Below are positions 1 through 7,825 of a DNA stretch of 64,000 nt, piece after piece. The notes beneath the pieces are model-generated. The model did no database searches. It saw nothing but the letters and a program-made list of their open reading frames with translations, and was not told where the DNA came from. The stretch comes from F23-B02 sp963633225. GTDB lineage: Bacteria; Bacillota; Clostridia; Oscillospirales; Oscillospiraceae. The position numbers and the translations under genes are program-made. The first letter of the stretch is position 1. Every line of letters begins with the position of its first letter. The DNA is taken from NCBI GenBank assembly GCA_963633225.1, contig CAVGXR010000051.1, positions 1 through 64,000 on the forward strand, written 5' to 3'.

Positions 1-43
1 GCAGAGGACCGCTTGATAGCCTGCGATATACGCAAGCTCTGGT

Positions 44-72
44 ATAATACCACAACAGTGCCTGAAATGCAA
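44..72 (-). promoter_or_regulatory. Possible promoter reading out of the window
   Basis: On the minus strand TTGCAT (67-72) is followed after 17 bases by TATTAT (44-49). It lies just past the stop of the DUF2344 gene, so it could start the next minus-strand unit beyond the edge. In related Clostridia that unit is often rng or rplU, but nothing here proves it. The -35 is weak. Confidence 0.35.
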
Positions 73-78
73 GCATTT

Positions 79-738
79 TCAGCGGAAAACCGCCATATTT
101 TCGTCAAAAACCTCAAGCCGTTTGAATTTGGCAAAGTCGGGAGCTATATCGGGTGCGAGCTGCCGCAGAGCCTCGGCTATAAGCTCGGGATTGAGCGTGG
201 GCTCCTGCGCGGAGATGAGCGCCGACATTTTTACGTCACGGCCTGAGGGCTCAAAGTCTATCTTCTTTATCGCGGGACGTATATCGCTCTGCCCCATGCC
301 GCGCTTGGTCCTTTTTGTGATAAGCACGCTCTCAGCGGTGTAGAACTCGTTGAGTCTTCCGGCCATTTCCTCCGCGCTGCGCTCGTCATACTCAAAAACG
401 CCCGAAACAGACAGCCATTTGATCTCCTTTACCTTGCGCTCGGCCTCGTAAACGTCGATGACCTCGATTCCCTCGGGGAACTGATCGGCAAGACGCTCCT
501 TTATCTCGGAGCAGGACAGCTCCTCGCGCATTTTGAAGTCCATAAGCTCACAAACGCTCTCGCAGCCGACCGAAAGCGGCAGCGCGATCGAGATATTCGG
601 GTGCGGGTTAAAGCCCTCGGAGTATTTAAGGCTACACTCTGCACGCATGAATGCACGGGTTATCGTCCTCATGAGGTCAAGGTGTGAGATATACACCGCT
701 CTGCCGGTTTTTGAAAACAGCATTCTGTACTTATCCAT
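79..738 (-). CDS. DUF2344 / TIGR03936 radical SAM-associated protein
   Basis: 219-residue soluble protein of the DUF2344 family, known as the constant partner of the TIGR03960 radical SAM enzyme. In some bacteria the two are fused into one chain. The N-terminus has the family pattern of an FSKTG start, an HLDLMRT stretch and EGFNPHPN near residues 41-48. It overlaps the end of the upstream radical SAM gene by 8 bp, so the two are surely cotranslated. The start is supported by GGAGG eight bases upstream. Its biochemical role is not established; a joint role in RNA or tRNA modification is often suggested but is inference. Confidence 0.9.
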   Translation of the reverse strand: MDKYRMLFSKTGRAVYISHLDLMRTITRAFMRAECSLKYSEGFNPHPNISIALPLSVGCESVCELMDFKMREELSCSEIKERLADQFPEGIEVIDVYEAERKVKEIKWLSVSGVFEYDERSAEEMAGRLNEFYTAESVLITKRTKRGMGQSDIRPAIKKIDFEPSGRDVKMSALISAQEPTLNPELIAEALRQLAPDIAPDFAKFKRLEVFDENMAVFR

Positions 739-2566
739 CGCATTTTCCTCCGTTCAGGAGCTTTGCAGCACCGCAGGCCGAGCACTGACGGCGGCAGTCT
801 GGCGACAGCTGGGAGGCATACGCCTGCTCGCGCTCATTCCACAAATGTGCTATGCGCACACCGACATCAACAATATCCCAAGGCATGACCTCGTCCTTAT
901 CTCTCTCCCTGTGAGCATAGAACGTGGGGTCAACTCCGGCATCGTCAAAGGCCTTCATCCAGCGCTCGAAGGAGAAGTAGTCGCTCCAGGCCTCAAGCCT
1001 GCCGCCTGCGCGCCAGACGTTTTCAATGACCCTGCCCATACGCCTGTCGCCGCGTGAGAGCGTGGCCTCGATGTAGCTTGTCTGCGGATCATGCCAGTTG
1101 TAAACGACGTTTTTGGCTTTTATATTATCACGCAGGAGATTGACCTTGCGGATGTATTCCTCCATCGTGACCTGTTTTTCCCACTGGAAGGGGCTGTGCG
1201 GCTTGGGGACAAAGCAGGATGTTGAAACGGTTATGCGCACTCCCCTGTTTTTGTTCTTCGCATAAAGCCTCCAAGTGTGCAGCACCTGATTTGCAAGCTC
1301 CGCTATGCCCAGAACATCCTCGTCCGTTTCGGTCGGCAGGCCGAGCATGAAATAGAGCTTTATCGTGTTCCAGCCGCCCTCGAAGGCGAGGCGGCAGGTA
1401 TTGAGCAGATCCTCTTCCCTGACGTTCTTGTTTATCGCATCGCGCAGGCGCTGACTTCCGGCCTCCGGCGCGAAGGTCAGGCCGCTTTTGCGCGTTTTCT
1501 GAATGCGGTGCATGATATCGATCGAAAAGTTATCGGCTCTGAGCGATGGCAGCGACAGTCCGATACTGCGCGGCTCACAGTATTCGAGCAGCTCGTCGCA
1601 GAGCTCGGACAGATGCCTGTAGTCGCTTGAGCTGAGCGACAGCAGCGTAATATCCTGACAGCCGGTGTTTTTAAGCAGCGCCTTGCCCTGCTCGGCAAGC
1701 AGCTTAGGCGATTTTGCTCTTATCGGCCTGTATGTATGCCCCGCCTGACAGAAGCGGCAGCCGCGAACGCAGCCGCGGAACAGCTCAAGGTTCACTCTGT
1801 CGTGCACTACCTCTGTAGAGGGCACTATCGGCGCAAGCGGAAAATGCACGGCATCCATGTCCGTGATAACGCGCTTTGTTACCCTCTCCGGCGCTGCGGG
1901 ATTATGTTCAAAATGATCTATCGTGTTATCGTCCCTGAGAACCGGCGTATAAAACGAGGGCACAAGCACGCCGCCTATCTGCGCGGCCTTTTCAAGAAAC
2001 GCCTGCTTTGTCCAGCCCTCGGCCTTTGCCGTGCGCAGGAGCGCAAGCAGCTCGTTATTCATCTCCTCACCTTCGCCGAGCAGGAAAATGTCAATAAAAT
2101 CGGCCATGGGCTCGGGATTGAGCGCCGCGGTGCCGCCCGCTATGACAAGCGGCAGCAGCTCGTGCCTGTCGGCGCTGTGTATCGGAAGCCCCGCCATGTC
2201 TATCATGTCGAGCACCGTTGAATACGCCATCTCGTAGCCTATCGAAAAGGCCAGCACGTCATGCTCGGATATCGGATCACCGCTTTCGAGCGCGTACAGC
2301 GGAATGCCGTTCTGCTTCATCTGCCCGTACATATCGCCCCACGGCGCGTACACACGCTCGCACCAGACATAGCTGAGCTCGTTCATCGTTGAGTACAGTA
2401 TGCCCATGCCGAGGTTTGACATGCCTATCTCATAGGTGTCGGGAAAGCAGAAGGCCAGCCGCAGCTCGACCTCGTCTTTGTTTTTAATTATCTGATTATA
2501 TTCGCCGCCGGTGTAGCGCGCCGGCTTCTGCACCTTGGGCAGTATGCGTTCAAGTCGTTTGTCCAT
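731..2566 (-). CDS. TIGR03960 family B12-binding domain/radical SAM protein
   Basis: 611 residues. The N-terminal third resembles a cobalamin-binding Rossmann domain. The radical SAM core follows, with the [4Fe-4S] ligands visible as C266-x3-C270-x2-C273 in a GCVRGCRFC context. The C-terminal tail carries further cysteines (DCRRQCSACG), possibly a second metal site. The family is widespread in Firmicutes and normally sits with DUF2344 and often ribonuclease G. Start: GGAG six bases before ATG. The substrate is unknown; methylthiotransferase-like or methyltransferase chemistry would be inference from the fold. Confidence 0.92.
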   Translation of the reverse strand: MDKRLERILPKVQKPARYTGGEYNQIIKNKDEVELRLAFCFPDTYEIGMSNLGMGILYSTMNELSYVWCERVYAPWGDMYGQMKQNGIPLYALESGDPISEHDVLAFSIGYEMAYSTVLDMIDMAGLPIHSADRHELLPLVIAGGTAALNPEPMADFIDIFLLGEGEEMNNELLALLRTAKAEGWTKQAFLEKAAQIGGVLVPSFYTPVLRDDNTIDHFEHNPAAPERVTKRVITDMDAVHFPLAPIVPSTEVVHDRVNLELFRGCVRGCRFCQAGHTYRPIRAKSPKLLAEQGKALLKNTGCQDITLLSLSSSDYRHLSELCDELLEYCEPRSIGLSLPSLRADNFSIDIMHRIQKTRKSGLTFAPEAGSQRLRDAINKNVREEDLLNTCRLAFEGGWNTIKLYFMLGLPTETDEDVLGIAELANQVLHTWRLYAKNKNRGVRITVSTSCFVPKPHSPFQWEKQVTMEEYIRKVNLLRDNIKAKNVVYNWHDPQTSYIEATLSRGDRRMGRVIENVWRAGGRLEAWSDYFSFERWMKAFDDAGVDPTFYAHRERDKDEVMPWDIVDVGVRIAHLWNEREQAYASQLSPDCRRQCSACGAAKLLNGGKCDG

Positions 2567-2597
2567 ATATATCTCCGAATCTGTTAGTTATTCAATT

Positions 2598-3191
2598 TTA
2601 CAACACGCTCATGCTTTTTACAATACCCGTTTGCACAATCAAAAGCCAGACAGCGGATATGAGCAGCATCAGCCCAAATACGGAAAAACGCATAAGCAAC
2701 CCCAGAGCAACCAGAGCAAATGCGGAAGCTATGCTTGTAAAATAAACTATGCTTTCGGCTTTTGCAGCAGAGATAAAGCGGCAGAGCAGGCAGTAAAGCG
2801 CCCTGCCGCCGTCAAGCGGCAGGGCCGGAAGCAGATTGTACACGCTCAGGGCAAGACTTATGCCGGAAGTGCGAAGGAGAAGGTCATCGGCTCTCTCGCA
2901 GCCGTGTACGGCGCAGATATATGCAAGAGTAAGTCCTGCCAGAGGTCCTGCAAGCAGCGCGAGCACTTCTCCAGAGGCTGAAAGCAATCCGGTGCCGGAC
3001 ATACACAGCCCCGATGAAGCAAAGCGCAGTCCCCTGACCCTTCCGCCCAGTGCATATATTGCCGCTGCATGTCCGGCTTCATGGACAGCTGCAGCAAGCA
3101 TTACGGCGCTGAGGCTTTTTATGCCGCCGAAAAAATAGACTGACGACAAAACGAGTATCGCTCCCGGACTCAGGGAAAAACGACGGTTCAT
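2598..3191 (-). CDS. Site-2 protease, M50 family, SpoIVFB-like
   Basis: 197-residue polytopic membrane metalloprotease. The zinc motif HEAGH is at residues 37-41, and the third-ligand motif NLLPALPLDGGR at 119-130 matches the M50 NPxDG region. About four to six hydrophobic segments surround them. It starts inside the stop codon of the upstream M23-domain gene (ATGA overlap), the same pairing as spoIVFA-spoIVFB. SpoIVFB cleaves pro-sigma-K in the outer forespore membrane of Bacillus. This protein lacks the C-terminal CBS domain of the Bacillus enzyme, so substrate identity is inferred from the neighbour and from bofA in the same window. Confidence 0.85.
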   Translation of the reverse strand: MNRRFSLSPGAILVLSSVYFFGGIKSLSAVMLAAAVHEAGHAAAIYALGGRVRGLRFASSGLCMSGTGLLSASGEVLALLAGPLAGLTLAYICAVHGCERADDLLLRTSGISLALSVYNLLPALPLDGGRALYCLLCRFISAAKAESIVYFTSIASAFALVALGLLMRFSVFGLMLLISAVWLLIVQTGIVKSMSVL

Positions 3192-3979
3192 ATATAAAAT
3201 TCGGGGTTCAGGTATACGCCGTCGCGCTCGAGCTCAAAGTGCAGATGAGGCCCCGTTGCAGCGCCGGTCGAGCCGACAAGCGCTATGGTATCACCCTTTT
3301 TGACGCTGCCGCAGCTCATACACAGCTCGCTGCAATGCGCATACAGCGTGCGGTAGCCTCCGGCGTGGTCGATCATGACGTATTTGCCGAATGAATCAGA
3401 CTCTCCCTGCGCAACTATCGTCCCGTCGGCAAAGGCCATTATCGCCGTGCCGGTTCCGGCTGCAAGATCCGTTCCGTAGTGGTATTTGACCTCGTTTTTT
3501 ATCGGATGCAGGCGGTAGCCGAAGCCTGACGAGGTAACGCCGGACACAGGACTTATGTAATCAAAAGGAAGCTCCGGGCGCTCATAGCTCACATTATCCG
3601 GCACGGCATAATCGGAATACTCAGACTGTGATGCCAAAAACGCCGCTACCGCAGGGTGCTCTGTCGGCTGCGGCACCGGCGTTGGCGTGGGTGTCGCCAC
3701 AGGTGCAGGAGCTGCTGTGCAGCTCGGCTGAGGCGTGCTCTGTACTGCCGTCGTCTGGGTCTGCACAGCCTTATCAAAGCGCTGCAAAAACGTTTCTATC
3801 ACATCGCCCTCGGCGAGGCTTCTGCCGAACTCTATCGCAGCCTCGGTCTGCTCTTTTTCCATGCACAGCGCCTCGCTTATTCCGTCGGATATTCTGTCGG
3901 CCAGCGCAGGTGACGCAAAGCGCACCGCGGTCAGCGCAATGAATATTGCCGCACATACATAAATTTTCGTTCTGCTCAT
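3188..3979 (-). CDS. Membrane-anchored M23/LytM-domain protein, SpoIVFA-like
   Basis: 263 residues. One N-terminal membrane segment (about 5-27) is followed by a helical region, a Pro/Thr/Ala-rich linker (about 78-108) and a C-terminal LytM/M23 fold. Zinc-ligand positions look intact: H158 in YRLHPI, D171 in YHYGTDLA, and H245/H247 in PHLHFEL. Length and layout match Bacillus SpoIVFA, which anchors and restrains SpoIVFB, and its stop overlaps the M50 gene. ATG at 3979 is preferred because GAGGTGA precedes it at good spacing; an in-frame GTG nine bases upstream overlaps that Shine-Dalgarno. If the ligands bind zinc it could be a real endopeptidase rather than only a scaffold. Confidence 0.8.
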   Translation of the reverse strand: MSRTKIYVCAAIFIALTAVRFASPALADRISDGISEALCMEKEQTEAAIEFGRSLAEGDVIETFLQRFDKAVQTQTTAVQSTPQPSCTAAPAPVATPTPTPVPQPTEHPAVAAFLASQSEYSDYAVPDNVSYERPELPFDYISPVSGVTSSGFGYRLHPIKNEVKYHYGTDLAAGTGTAIMAFADGTIVAQGESDSFGKYVMIDHAGGYRTLYAHCSELCMSCGSVKKGDTIALVGSTGAATGPHLHFELERDGVYLNPEFYI

Positions 3980-3999
3980 GCCTGTCACCTCGGGTAACA

Positions 4000-4031
4000 G
4001 CTTATGATAAACAAGCCCCGCTTATGATAAA
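4000..4031. repeat. Two direct copies of GCTTATGATAAA
   Basis: A 12-bp word occurs at 4000-4011 and 4020-4031, two helical turns apart, between the SpoIVFA-like gene and the tRNA-Pro promoter. Spacing and position fit a protein-binding pair for the minus-strand gene. No regulator can be named. Confidence 0.4.
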
Positions 4032-4037
4032 TAGTTC

Positions 4038-4066
4038 TTGACAAGTTAAGCTTCGCTTATTATAAT
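4038..4066 (+). promoter_or_regulatory. Consensus sigma-A promoter of tRNA-Pro
   Basis: Perfect TTGACA (4038-4043), 17-base spacer, perfect TATAAT (4061-4066), ending 13 bases before the mature tRNA. Confidence 0.92.
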
Positions 4067-4079
4067 ATAAAAGCTGTTT

Positions 4080-4155
4080 CGGGGTGTAGCGCAGCTGGTA
4101 GCGCGCTTGGTTCGGGACCAAGAGGCCGGGAGTTCAAGTCTCCCCACTCCGACCA
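4080..4155 (+). tRNA. tRNA-Pro(CGG)
   Basis: 76 nt with encoded CCA. The acceptor stem CGGGGTG pairs with CACTCCG, with one G-T wobble. The anticodon loop TTCGGGA sits on a five-base-pair stem (CTTGG/CCAAG) and gives anticodon CGG for CCG codons. The T-loop sequence TTCAAGT is present. A consensus promoter precedes it and a terminator follows. Confidence 0.95.
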
Positions 4156-4190
4156 AAAATGCAGGCTTCAAAAAGCCTGCATTTTCATTT
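4156..4190 (+). terminator. Terminator of tRNA-Pro
   Basis: Hairpin with arms ATGCAGGCTT (4159-4168) and AAGCCTGCAT (4173-4182), loop CAAA, flanked by A and T runs. Confidence 0.85.
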
Positions 4191-4216
4191 TCAATGCTTT
4201 TGATTAAGAACATATG

Positions 4217-4248
4217 AAAAAACCTCTGCCGATAGACAGAGGTTTTTT
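4217..4248 (-). terminator. Terminator of tRNA-Gly, bidirectional
   Basis: Perfect inverted repeat AAAAAACCTCTG / CAGAGGTTTTTT with an eight-base loop. It lies downstream of tRNA-Gly on the minus strand and would also stop leftover plus-strand transcription. Confidence 0.85.
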
Positions 4249-4265
4249 CATTTTATCATTTTATA

Positions 4266-4341
4266 TGGAGCGGGCAACGAGACTCGAACTCGCTACCTCC
4301 ACCTTGGCAAGGTGGCGCTCTACCGGATGAGCTATGCCCGC
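4266..4341 (-). tRNA. tRNA-Gly(GCC)
   Basis: 76 nt with encoded CCA. The minus strand starts GCGGGCA, pairing with TGCCCGC. The anticodon loop TTGCCAA on stem CCACC/GGTGG gives GCC, reading GGC/GGT. The T arm contains GTTCGAGTC. Faces tRNA-Pro. Confidence 0.95.
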
Positions 4342-4357
4342 ACACGGAACGAGATAA

Positions 4358-4385
4358 ATAATACCACACTTTTCGGATTTGTCAA
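4358..4385 (-). promoter_or_regulatory. Promoter of tRNA-Gly
   Basis: Minus strand TTGACA (4380-4385), 16-base spacer, TATTAT (4358-4363) with a TG extension at -14. It lies between the tRNA and the 3' end of yitT. Confidence 0.85.
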
Positions 4386-4410
4386 GCATTATTTATCCCG
4401 TTTTGCGCTT

Positions 4411-5277
4411 TTACTGATTATCGCTGATATCGCCGAAGCCCTTGCCAAAAACATTCTTGGCATCGGTTATGATAAAGAAGGCGTTTTCGTCTACATTCCT
4501 TATTATCTTTCTGATATCAGCTATCTGCGTGCGCTTCACGACGCACAGGAGTACCTGCTTGTTCTGATGCGAATACGCGCCCTCTCCCTCAAGGATGGTC
4601 ACACCTCGATGCAGCCTGTCGGTTATGTCCTTCACGAGCTGGTCGCTCTTTTCGCTTATGATATAGCAGACATTGGAGTTATCAATACCGTAGAGGACAA
4701 GGTCTATGACCTTGGAGACGACGAACATGGATATGACCGCATACATTGCGCCCTCAACTTCCTTGAAGATGACGGCAAAGGCAATGATTATGACTGCATC
4801 GGTGAGCATCAGCAGCGTTCCGAAGTTTATATACGGAAACTTCAGACGCACAAATTTTGCTACTATATCCGTTCCGCCGGTAGTTGTTCCCGCGTAGTAG
4901 ATGATGCCGAGGCCGAAGCCTTTAACAGCTCCGCCGATGATACAGGCAAGCAGCATATCGTCCGTAGGGCTGTAGTTTGTCAGAGCAAAAAGATCAACGA
5001 GCACCGACGAAAGCATCATTCCGACAAATGAAGATATGATGAATTTCGTTCCGAAGTGGCGCCATGCTATTATGAACAGCGGAATATTCAGGACAATATT
5101 CAAAACGCCGACGGGAAGATTCGTCAGATAGTTTATGATCATCGCTATGCCGCTCACGCCGCCGACGATTATCGAGTTTGGATACAGGAAAAACTGAAAG
5201 CCCGCTGCAAACAGCGCAGAGCCGAGAACTATAAGCGCATACTGAACGACATATTCACTTGCTTTTGTTGTTTTCAT
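4411..5277 (-). CDS. YitT family membrane protein (DUF2179)
   Basis: 288 residues. The N-terminal half has about five to six hydrophobic helices containing the family YPNSIIVGGVSGIA and GTTTGGTDI segments. The C-terminal soluble DUF2179 domain (about 205-288) includes GAYSHQNKQVLLCVV. Start chosen at ATG 5277 because GAGGAGG precedes it; the longer open frame has no such site. It follows the ParC-like gene by 10 bp and is probably the last gene of the topoisomerase operon. Function unknown; a transporter role is only inferred from topology. Confidence 0.9.
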   Translation of the reverse strand: MKTTKASEYVVQYALIVLGSALFAAGFQFFLYPNSIIVGGVSGIAMIINYLTNLPVGVLNIVLNIPLFIIAWRHFGTKFIISSFVGMMLSSVLVDLFALTNYSPTDDMLLACIIGGAVKGFGLGIIYYAGTTTGGTDIVAKFVRLKFPYINFGTLLMLTDAVIIIAFAVIFKEVEGAMYAVISMFVVSKVIDLVLYGIDNSNVCYIISEKSDQLVKDITDRLHRGVTILEGEGAYSHQNKQVLLCVVKRTQIADIRKIIRNVDENAFFIITDAKNVFGKGFGDISDNQ

Positions 5278-5287
5278 TAGCTCCTCC

Positions 5288-7525
5288 TCAGTCGATAAGC
5301 GACATCTGTATCTCTCCCCTGTCCTCATCCTTGAGCAATGCTCCGGCGGCGGGCAGGCTTCTGACCCTGTAACGAGAAACATTCTTTATCGTCGTATCCT
5401 CAAGAGGTGCTGCCGCGGTAAGCTTATGATTTTTCTTAAGATTCATGACCGCGACGCCCTGCGTGGTACGGCTGGTTTTAAGCTGCAGCAGCGTTGTGTT
5501 GAACACTATTGCTCTGCCGTCTGAGGAAAACAGCGCCATGTCTATTTCCTCCCCTATCATATACACGGCTGTGAGCGGACTTTTATCGCTGTACGCATTT
5601 ATAAGCTTTTTGCGGTTGGTTTTTGTCTCGTAGCTTGACATGTCAAGACGTGCGACCTTGCCGTTTTCAAAGAACAGCAGGAGGTTCTTGCGATAATTTC
5701 CCGGGCAGATGAGCTCAAGCACCCTTTCGCCGTCGTCCATGCTGAGCTTTGTCGGCAGGTAGGTTCCGAGAGCCGAGGCCTTGGTATCGTCAAAATCCGA
5801 AAGGCGCGTCTTATACACCTGCTGACGGTCGGTGAATATGAGCATTTCAGTACGGTTTGTCGCCTCAAAGCTCATTCTAAGTGCGTCGCCATCCTTGAAT
5901 TTCTGCTCACTGCTCATTCGCAGAGACATGGGAGTTATCTTTTTAAGATATCCCTCGTTTGACAGGAACACCGTGACGGGATAATCCTCGACCGTTTCGC
6001 TTTCGGCATACTCCTCTATCTCGGATGCATAGACGATGCCCGTTTTTCTCGGCGACGGGTACTTCTTTATTATAGCCTTGAGCTCGGAGATAATGATATT
6101 TTTTATTCTCCGGCGGCTCTTGAGCGTTTCCTCAAGCTCGGCTATCGCCTGCTCGAGCTCCTCTATCTCGGCTGTGCGCTTTAGTATATACTCGCGGTTT
6201 ATGTTGCGCAGCTTTATCTCCGCGACATATTCGGCCTGTATCCTGTCGATGCCGAAGCCCATCATGAGATTCGGGACTACCTCGCTCTCAAGCTCGGTAT
6301 TGCGGATTATCTCTATCGCCTTGTCGATATCCAGAAGGATCATCGCAAGACCCTGAAGCAGGTGCAGCTTGTCCTTTTTCTTTGACAGGTCAAAATACAC
6401 ACGGCGGCGAACGCATTCTATGCGCCACGCGGTCCACTCGCCGAGTATCTCTCTCACGCCCATGACACGCGGGTTTCCCGCGACGAGTATATTGAAATTG
6501 CATGGGAAGCTGTCCATAAGCGGAGTGAGCTTGAACAGCTTCTGCATGAGCTTCTCCGGATCTGTACCGCGCTTGAGGTCGATGGCGAGCTTCAGGCCGC
6601 TCAGGTCAGTTTCGTCGCGCATGTCGTTTATCTCTTTGATCTTTCCGGCCTTAATCAGCTCGGCGACCTTATCGACAATGGCCTCAGAGGTTGTCGTATA
6701 TGGGATCTCGTAGATCTCGATTATATTTTCCTTTTGCAGATAGCGCCATCTTGCGCGTACCCTGAAGCTTCCCCTGCCTGTACTGTATATTGCCTCCATC
6801 TCGGCGCGGTCATAGACTATCTCGCCGCCGGTCGAGAAATCGGGAGCCGGCATAGAGAGAAACAGATCGCACTCCGGGTCCTGAAGATATTCTATCGTTG
6901 CACGGCAGGTCTCCTCAAGGTTAAAGCCGCATATCTGGCTGGCCATTCCGACGGCAATGCCGGTGTTGCTGGAGACAAGAACGTTCGGAAAGCTTGTGGG
7001 CAGAAGCGCCGGCTCCTTCATGCTGCCGTCATAGTTATCGTTAAACTCAACGGTGTCATTATCTATATCTCCGAAGATATCATTGCATATGGGTGCAAGC
7101 TTTGCCTCGGTGTATCGGGATGCAGCGTAGGACATATCACGCGAATAGACCTTGCCGAAGTTGCCCTTGGAGTCCACAAAGGGAGTCAAAAGCGCATCGT
7201 AGCCCTTCGAAAGGCGCACCATGGTCTCGTATATGGCAGCGTCGCCGTGCGGATTAAGGCGCATGGTCTGACCGACGATGTTTGCGCTTTTCGTGCGTGC
7301 TCCGCTCAAAAGCCCCATCTTGTACATCGTATACAGAAGCTTCCTGTGCGAGGGCTTGAAGCCGTCTATCTCAGGTATGGCGCGGGATATGATAACGCTC
7401 ATGGCATAGGGCATGTAGTTCTGCTCAAGCGTTTCCGTTATCGGCTGCTCAAGCACCTCGGCTCGCAGACCTATGACGTTTGGATTATTGAATTGTTTCT
7501 TTTCAGGTACCTGTTTTTTCGCCAT
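5288..7525 (-). CDS. Type IIA DNA topoisomerase, subunit A (ParC/GyrA-like)
   Basis: 745 residues. Breakage-reunion domain: PSHRKLLYTMY near 58-68, the catalytic pair R137-Y138 in AASRYTEAKLA, and NPHGD at 91-95. A coiled-coil stretch (about 435-480) and a C-terminal beta-pinwheel region follow. I see no GyrA box (QRRGGRG-like) in the pinwheel, only a degenerate SRTTQGV, which favours a topoisomerase IV-type decatenase over a supercoiling gyrase. It is shorter than typical GyrA. Subunit B lies just upstream in the same operon. No clear Shine-Dalgarno precedes the ATG, so coupling to the small gene 3 bp upstream is likely. Confidence 0.9.
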   Translation of the reverse strand: MAKKQVPEKKQFNNPNVIGLRAEVLEQPITETLEQNYMPYAMSVIISRAIPEIDGFKPSHRKLLYTMYKMGLLSGARTKSANIVGQTMRLNPHGDAAIYETMVRLSKGYDALLTPFVDSKGNFGKVYSRDMSYAASRYTEAKLAPICNDIFGDIDNDTVEFNDNYDGSMKEPALLPTSFPNVLVSSNTGIAVGMASQICGFNLEETCRATIEYLQDPECDLFLSMPAPDFSTGGEIVYDRAEMEAIYSTGRGSFRVRARWRYLQKENIIEIYEIPYTTTSEAIVDKVAELIKAGKIKEINDMRDETDLSGLKLAIDLKRGTDPEKLMQKLFKLTPLMDSFPCNFNILVAGNPRVMGVREILGEWTAWRIECVRRRVYFDLSKKKDKLHLLQGLAMILLDIDKAIEIIRNTELESEVVPNLMMGFGIDRIQAEYVAEIKLRNINREYILKRTAEIEELEQAIAELEETLKSRRRIKNIIISELKAIIKKYPSPRKTGIVYASEIEEYAESETVEDYPVTVFLSNEGYLKKITPMSLRMSSEQKFKDGDALRMSFEATNRTEMLIFTDRQQVYKTRLSDFDDTKASALGTYLPTKLSMDDGERVLELICPGNYRKNLLLFFENGKVARLDMSSYETKTNRKKLINAYSDKSPLTAVYMIGEEIDMALFSSDGRAIVFNTTLLQLKTSRTTQGVAVMNLKKNHKLTAAAPLEDTTIKNVSRYRVRSLPAAGALLKDEDRGEIQMSLID

Positions 7526-7528
7526 GTA

Positions 7529-7807
7529 TTATCGCTTCTTTCCCTTGCTTTTTTCACCTGTTATGAGATTGTGTCTGCATTTCGGGCAGTTAACGGCTCT
7601 GAACAGGCCGAGGTAGATGCGTCTGCCGCAGTGAGGGCATCGGCAATAGGCAAATATAACGACAAAGGTCAGCACAAAAAACAGCGTCGAGAAAAGCAGC
7701 GACATTCCTCCAAGTCCGCTGCCGTTGGTCACTATTCCGACGGCGCAGAACACTACGCACATGGCAAGCAGGAATTTTACAAGATTGCGGGCTTTATCAA
7801 ATTTCAT
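7529..7807 (-). CDS. Small two-TM zinc-ribbon protein
   Basis: 92 residues. Two hydrophobic helices (about 10-27 and 37-54) are followed by a cytoplasmic-type zinc ribbon with C57-x2-C60 and C74-x2-C77, then a basic tail ending KSKGKKR. Good GGAGG site. Wedged between the two topoisomerase subunit genes with gaps of 3 and 18 bp, so it is cotranscribed. I do not recognise a named family; a membrane-tethered accessory to the topoisomerase is speculation from position. Confidence 0.8.
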   Translation of the reverse strand: MKFDKARNLVKFLLAMCVVFCAVGIVTNGSGLGGMSLLFSTLFFVLTFVVIFAYCRCPHCGRRIYLGLFRAVNCPKCRHNLITGEKSKGKKR

Positions 7808-7825
7808 ATTAAATCCTCCGTTTAT

